A DNA stretch of 64,000 nt. Source: Pseudomonas sp. TH15. Its GTDB lineage: Bacteria; Pseudomonadota; Gammaproteobacteria; Pseudomonadales; Pseudomonadaceae. Location of the stretch: positions 4,392,001-4,456,000 of the forward strand of contig NZ_JAEKEL010000001.1 in assembly GCF_016651105.1 (NCBI RefSeq), in the 5' to 3' direction. Below are positions 60,172 through 64,000 of the stretch, in pieces. The notes beneath the pieces were generated by a model, which saw nothing but the letters and a program-made list of their open reading frames with translations, made no database searches and was not told the DNA's origin. The first letter of the stretch is position 1, and the number at the start of each line of letters is the position of its first letter. Both the position numbers and the translations under genes were made by a program.

Positions 60172-60191
60172 TTGATTGCGCAGCACTCAGA

Positions 60192-61124
60192 CTATTTCGG
60201 GATCAACGCCCCAGGCACCTGAATCACTTGGCTCGCCAACCGATGCCCCGCCTCGGCCGCCTCAACCGGGCTCCCGCCCTTGAGCCGACTCGCCAGATAC
60301 GCCGCACTGAACGAATCCCCCGCCGCCGTGGTGTCCACCACGCGCTCGACCTTCTGCGCCGGCACTTCGAACGACTCACCGCCACAGCGAATCAAGCACG
60401 CCTCGGCGCCACGCTTGAGCACCACTTCCGGTGTGCCGATCTGCTCGTAGGCGTCAAACACTGCCTCGCTATCGGAAAAATGAAACAGTGCCTGTTCGTC
60501 ATCGACGGTCAGCAGCGCCAGGTCCACGTACGGCAAGACACTGCGATACGCGGCCCGCGCCTCCTCCAACGATGCCCACAGCCGCGGCCGGTAGTTGTTG
60601 TCGAAGACGATTCGCGCGTCCCACTGCCGAGCCTCGATCAGGGTTTCCAGTAACTTCTCCCGACCTTGCTCGCCCAGCACCGCCAGAGTGATGCCACTGA
60701 AATACAGCACGTCGTAATCCGGCAATGCCGCCAGTATCGGTGCGGCTGTCGGGGTGGTGAAGCAACTGCGCACGGCGGCTTCGTTGCGCCAGTAAAGGAA
60801 GCGTCGCTCGCCAGCGGCATCGGTCTGGATGCAATACAAGCCTGGCAAGCGACCGGGTAACCGCTGGACCATCTCCAGGCCGATGTTCTCGGCCGCCCAG
60901 CTCTGGCACATGGCATCGCTGAAGCTGTCATCGCCCAGGGCGGTGACGTAATCCACCGTGCCACCTTCGCCCAGTTCCCGGGACAGGTAGACCGCCGTGT
61001 TCAGGGTGTCGCCGCCGAAGCTTTGTTGCAGGCTGCCATCGGCCCGCTGCTGCAACTCGATCATGCACTCGCCGATCAGGGCGATGCGCGGGGTGTTGGG
61101 GCCGAGGGTGTTGATGGTGTTCAT
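60192..61124 (-). CDS. kdgK: PfkB-family sugar kinase, probable 2-keto-3-deoxygluconate kinase
   Basis: 310 residues. Ribokinase fold: N-terminal SFGGDTLNTAVYLSRELGEG sugar-binding segment (about 35-54) and C-terminal DTTAAGDSFSAAYLASRL with the catalytic Asp (about 267-284), plus IVFDNNYRPRLW. The pattern fits KdgK, which phosphorylates 2-keto-3-deoxygluconate. The neighbours (PLP enzyme, IclR regulator) suggest catabolism of a sugar acid or amino acid, so the exact substrate is open. Confidence 0.8.
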   Translation of the reverse strand: MNTINTLGPNTPRIALIGECMIELQQRADGSLQQSFGGDTLNTAVYLSRELGEGGTVDYVTALGDDSFSDAMCQSWAAENIGLEMVQRLPGRLPGLYCIQTDAAGERRFLYWRNEAAVRSCFTTPTAAPILAALPDYDVLYFSGITLAVLGEQGREKLLETLIEARQWDARIVFDNNYRPRLWASLEEARAAYRSVLPYVDLALLTVDDEQALFHFSDSEAVFDAYEQIGTPEVVLKRGAEACLIRCGGESFEVPAQKVERVVDTTAAGDSFSAAYLASRLKGGSPVEAAEAGHRLASQVIQVPGALIPK

Positions 61125-61165
61125 GGGTGTGGGGTCTCAGGTGATGCGATGTTGTCTGGAAGGAT

Positions 61166-61252
61166 GCCTTCGCGGGCAAGCCTCGCTCCTACAGGTTTGC
61201 GATCACTCGCGAACAACACGATCCCGTAGGAGCAAAGCTTGCCCGCGAAGGC
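61166..61252. repeat. REP inverted pair
   Basis: The arms 61166-61192 and 61226-61252 are inverse copies with few mismatches (core CTTCGCGGGCAAGC), 33 bases apart, between the kinase and the PLP enzyme genes. Confidence 0.85.
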
Positions 61253-61271
61253 CGCACCTCGGTTTCAGGCC

Positions 61272-62489
61272 TTAGAAACAGGTTTCCATGGTTTCAATCA
61301 CCTGCAACTGCTCATCCACCAGACACCCGGTGCGCCACTTGTCGAACGTCAGGCACGGATGTGAAGTACCGAAAGAAATGATGTCCCCCACCCGCAATTC
61401 AACCCCCGGCGCCACGGTCATGAACGCATGCTGGTCCATCACCGCCGTCACCTTGCAGGCGCTCACATCGTCGCCCACCGCCGGCAGCACGCCGGCCTTG
61501 TAACGCAACAACGGCACCGGCAGGCCGGCGTCATACGCCACATCGCGCTTACCGAGGGCGATCACTGCGAAGCCTGGTTCCGGCATCGACTGAACATGCG
61601 CCCAGATTTCCAGCGCCGGACGCAAACCTTCATGCAAATCGCTGCGACGGTCGAGCACGCAGCACTGCGCTTCTTTATAGATGCCATGGTCGTGGGCGAC
61701 GTAACTGCCGGGGCGCAGCACGCTGAGAAAGCGACCGCCGGCGTTCTGGGCTTCGAAGGATTCGGCAATCAGGTCGTACCAGGCAGAGCCCGAAGCGGTG
61801 ATGATCGGCTTGGGAATTGCGAACGCCCCGCTGTCCTGCAACTGCACCGCCAGACGCACCAGGGAAGAAGCAAATTCACGGATGCCGCTGACCGCGTGAT
61901 CGCCATGAATCACCCCTTCGTAGCCCTCGATACCGGTCAACGCCAGCGCCGGCTGCGCTGTGATGGCTTTGGCCAGCTCGATCACTTCCAGCTCGCTGCG
62001 GCAGCCGCAACGACCGCCGACCACACCGTATTCGATCATCACGTTCAACCGCACGCCGCGGGAGGCGAAGTACGCGCCGAGGTCAGCAACGTTGTCCGGG
62101 TGATCGACCATGCAATGGAATTCGAAAGTCGGGTCCGCCAGCAAGTCAGCGATCAACGCCATGTTCGGCGTGCCTACCAGTTGGTTGGCCATCAACACCC
62201 GACGCACGCCATGGGCGTAAGCGGCACGGGTCTGGGTCGCGCTGGCCAGGGTGATGCCCCAGGCGCCGGCGTCCAGTTGGCGGCGAAACAGCGCCGGGGT
62301 CATGCTGGTTTTACCGTGGGGCGCCAGTTCCGCGCCGCTGTTGCTGACAAACGCCTGCATCCAGCGAATGTTGTGTTCCAGCGCTTCACGGTGCAACACC
62401 AGCGCCGGCAGGCTGACGTCGCGCACCAGATGCGCGCCGGTGTGCGCAAAGCCCTTTTCTACGGCAGCAGTCGATTCGGCAGAAGACAT
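61272..62489 (-). CDS. PLP-dependent amino-acid deaminase (D-serine dehydratase-like, DSD1 type)
   Basis: 405 residues from ATG 62489, seven bases after GGAG. Alanine racemase-type N-terminal barrel with the PLP lysine in ELAPHGKTSMTPALF (about 56-70), GIEGYEGVIHG, and a C-terminal DSD1-like domain (FGTSHPCLTFDKW, with His/Cys metal ligands). Such enzymes remove ammonia from D-amino acids such as D-threonine or D-serine. The RidA protein and IclR regulator nearby fit a deaminase that releases reactive imines. Confidence 0.85.
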   Translation of the reverse strand: MSSAESTAAVEKGFAHTGAHLVRDVSLPALVLHREALEHNIRWMQAFVSNSGAELAPHGKTSMTPALFRRQLDAGAWGITLASATQTRAAYAHGVRRVLMANQLVGTPNMALIADLLADPTFEFHCMVDHPDNVADLGAYFASRGVRLNVMIEYGVVGGRCGCRSELEVIELAKAITAQPALALTGIEGYEGVIHGDHAVSGIREFASSLVRLAVQLQDSGAFAIPKPIITASGSAWYDLIAESFEAQNAGGRFLSVLRPGSYVAHDHGIYKEAQCCVLDRRSDLHEGLRPALEIWAHVQSMPEPGFAVIALGKRDVAYDAGLPVPLLRYKAGVLPAVGDDVSACKVTAVMDQHAFMTVAPGVELRVGDIISFGTSHPCLTFDKWRTGCLVDEQLQVIETMETCF

Positions 62490-62528
62490 GGTCAAACTCC
62501 TTACATTCGCGGCCGCAAGCAGCCGCTG

Positions 62529-63293
62529 TTACTCGTTGATACGCCGGGCCAGGTTGTTGGCGCTGTCGATCAGCACCCGGCGATAGTCGTTGTAATTGTT
62601 CTTGGCGTCGGCCCGAGGGGCAACGATGCACAGGGTTGCAATGGCGATGCCGCTGGGGTCTTTGACCGGGGCGGCGAAGCAATGGGTAAAAGTATCGGCG
62701 ACGCTATCGAAAGAGAAAAAACCATCGAGGCCAGCCTGGCGGATTTCCTGGAGAAACTGTTCCAGCGGCAGGCGTTCGCCGTTGGGCAGGATAAAGTCGT
62801 CGTAGTCGATCAGGTCGATGATTGCCTGGTCGCTCAAGTGCGAGAGCAGCAGGCGTCCGGACGCGGTCCAGGGAATTGGCGCGTTTTCGCCGATGTCCGA
62901 GGAAATGCGGAAATGCCGCTCGCCCTCTTTCATCAGCGCAACGGTGTACTTGCGACCATTGAGCAGGCACATCTGCGCGGTTTCGCGGGTCTGGCTGACG
63001 ATTTCCTGCAAGGCGTAATCGGCCTCACGGGTCAGGTCGAAATGGCGCAGGTGCGCCTGCCCGAGGAAGTACAGCTGGCGGCCGAGGTAAACGTGACCGT
63101 CCTTGCCCACGGTCTCGAGGATGCGCCGTTCCAACAGCGAGGCCACCAGTTCGTAGACCGTGGATTTCGGGCTGCCGATGCCGCTGGCGATTTCGTTCGG
63201 GCGCAGGGGCTGGCCGATCTCCTTGAGGAAATCGAGGATATCGAACGCCCGGTCCAGACCGCGTGCCCGGCGTTTGATGGTGTCTTCGGTCAT
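62529..63293 (-). CDS. IclR-family transcription regulator
   Basis: 254 residues. N-terminal winged helix (RAFDILDFLKEIGQPLRPNE; SGIGSPKSTVYELVASLLER) and a C-terminal effector domain (ETAQMCLLNGRKYTVALMKE; PWTASGRLLLSHLSDQAIID). IclR proteins regulate adjacent catabolic genes, so it likely controls the deaminase, kinase and RidA genes. It lies between the deaminase and RidA genes, on the same strand. Confidence 0.93.
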   Translation of the reverse strand: MTEDTIKRRARGLDRAFDILDFLKEIGQPLRPNEIASGIGSPKSTVYELVASLLERRILETVGKDGHVYLGRQLYFLGQAHLRHFDLTREADYALQEIVSQTRETAQMCLLNGRKYTVALMKEGERHFRISSDIGENAPIPWTASGRLLLSHLSDQAIIDLIDYDDFILPNGERLPLEQFLQEIRQAGLDGFFSFDSVADTFTHCFAAPVKDPSGIAIATLCIVAPRADAKNNYNDYRRVLIDSANNLARRINE

Positions 63294-63360
63294 GTCATCA
63301 GGTTCCCATTCAAAGTGCCGGGAGTTTACCTAGAGTGCAGCGGCGACCGTTAGGCCGTCT

Positions 63361-63424
63361 TCGCGGGTAAACCACGCTCCCACATAGGAATGCGTTCTCC
63401 TGTGGGAGCGTGGCTTGCCCGCGA
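63361..63424. repeat. REP inverted pair
   Basis: TCGCGGGTAAACCACGCTCC (63361-63380) and the inverse around GGGAGCGTGGCTTGCCCGCGA (63404-63424). It lies between the IclR gene and the RidA gene. Confidence 0.85.
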
Positions 63425-63439
63425 TGGGTGCGACTCGGT

Positions 63440-63829
63440 TCAGGCCTTTTTCTTGTACGCGATGCAGTCAATCTCAACCTTGCAATCAACCATCATGTTC
63501 GCCTGCACGCAGGCCCGGGCCGGGGCGTGTTCGCTTTTGAAGTACTCGGAGAACACCTTGTTGAAACTCCAGAAATCCCGCGGATCTTCCAGCCACACAC
63601 CAGCGCGCACTACGTCTTCGAGGCCATAACCGGCTTCTTCGAGGATGGCGATCAGGTTTTTCATGGTCTGGTGAGTCTGCTCGACGATACCGCCCACAAT
63701 AATTTCGCCATCCAGCGCCGGCACCTGGCCGGACACATGCAGCCAGCCATCGGCTTCAACGGCTCGGGCGAAAGGACGAGGCTGGCCGCCACCGGCGCTG
63801 CTACCGGTGCCGTAACGAGTAATGCTCAT
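63440..63829 (-). CDS. RidA (YjgF/YER057c/UK114) family protein
   Basis: 129 residues. RidA proteins hydrolyse reactive enamine/imine products of PLP enzymes. The conserved Arg is in HAPARACVQANMM (about 104), with LHVSGQVPALDGEII and an invariant-type HQTMKNLIAILEEAGY. Encoded with a PLP deaminase, a matching functional pair. Confidence 0.92.
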   Translation of the reverse strand: MSITRYGTGSSAGGGQPRPFARAVEADGWLHVSGQVPALDGEIIVGGIVEQTHQTMKNLIAILEEAGYGLEDVVRAGVWLEDPRDFWSFNKVFSEYFKSEHAPARACVQANMMVDCKVEIDCIAYKKKA

Positions 63830-63853
63830 GAGTGTTTCTCCTGATTAATAGGG

Positions 63854-64000
63854 TTAAAAACGAGTGTTCTTGAGAAATTCCGCCAAACGCGGCGATTTCG
63901 GGCGCTCGAACAAGTCCTTGGGTGGCCCCTGCTCTTCGATTCGCCCTTGGTTCATGAAGACGATTTTGTCCGAGACTTCGAAGGCAAAACGCATTTCGTG
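63854..64000 (-). CDS. Amino-acid ABC transporter ATP-binding protein (C-terminal part)
   Basis: The last 48 residues of a gene that begins beyond the right edge: EMRFAFEVSDKIVFMNQGRI, EEQGPPKDLFERPKSPRLAE, FLKNTRF. This H-loop-adjacent and C-terminal pattern is typical of polar amino-acid ABC ATPases (GlnQ/HisP type). It would be part of an uptake system feeding the deaminase and RidA genes that follow. Confidence 0.88.
   Translation of the reverse strand, partial: HEMRFAFEVSDKIVFMNQGRIEEQGPPKDLFERPKSPRLAEFLKNTRF

Noticed and set aside
61428..63353. Long plus-strand frame (641 codons) opposite the deaminase and IclR genes
   Set aside because: Antisense shadow of two clear genes; the sequence is rich in Arg/His/Gln without domains.

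Overview
The window is a piece of a Pseudomonas chromosome, most likely from the P. fluorescens group. The evidence is the tRNA-Gly/tRNA-Cys/tRNA-Leu - pgsA - uvrC - gacA block, a GacA of the usual 213 residues, many Pseudomonas-type REP inverted repeats, and DUF1654/NinB/NinG-type phage genes. It divides into a prophage (1 to about 34660) and host chromosome (about 34660 to 64000).

The prophage is lambdoid in plan, and its left end lies outside the window. The control region (17584-19940) holds cro on the minus strand, cI on the plus strand, and five copies of an operator close to TTAACCGCCGGTTAA in two clusters 2 kb apart, each laid over a promoter (PR-like and PL-like). From the PR-like promoter the minus strand runs leftward: cro, a YmfL-like regulator, a Rha/KilAC-type antirepressor, a replication initiator, a DnaC-like loader, NinX-, NinB- and NinG-type genes, small genes, a holin, terminase, portal, MuF-like head protein, scaffold and major capsid. 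From the PL-like promoter the plus strand runs rightward: small early genes, a coiled-coil protein, RecT, a YqaJ-type exonuclease, more small genes, a DUF2786 protein, a C5 cytosine methyltransferase, an excisionase-like protein and a tyrosine integrase that stops just before tRNA-Leu, the probable attachment site. This right arm is interrupted by six small minus-strand genes that look like accessory cargo. Tail and lysin genes are not in the window.

Four prophage genes appear broken by a one-base change in a homopolymer (MuF C-terminus, the signal peptide of an FxLYD protein, and two minus-strand cargo genes). In each case the restored frame gives a coherent protein. None of the chromosomal genes is broken. 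Either the prophage is decaying or the assembly has homopolymer errors; raw reads would decide.

The host part holds: tRNA genes, pgsA, uvrC and gacA (minus); a GNAT acetyltransferase and a carbon-nitrogen hydrolase (minus); a DAHP synthase preceded by a short ORF ending in a dense run of Phe/Tyr/Trp codons, an intrinsic terminator, and a second aromatic-rich short ORF, which together look like a transcription attenuator; a repeat-built unknown protein; a lipase; a parvulin; a YejABEF-type peptide ABC transporter; a ketone-body cassette (sigma-54 activator, a -24/-12 promoter, GntP-type permease, 3-hydroxybutyrate dehydrogenase, acetoacetyl-CoA synthetase); a PilU-like ATPase divergent from a hybrid histidine kinase; a second parvulin; and a catabolic cluster (PfkB sugar kinase, D-amino-acid deaminase-like PLP enzyme, IclR regulator, RidA protein, and the end of an amino-acid ABC ATPase).
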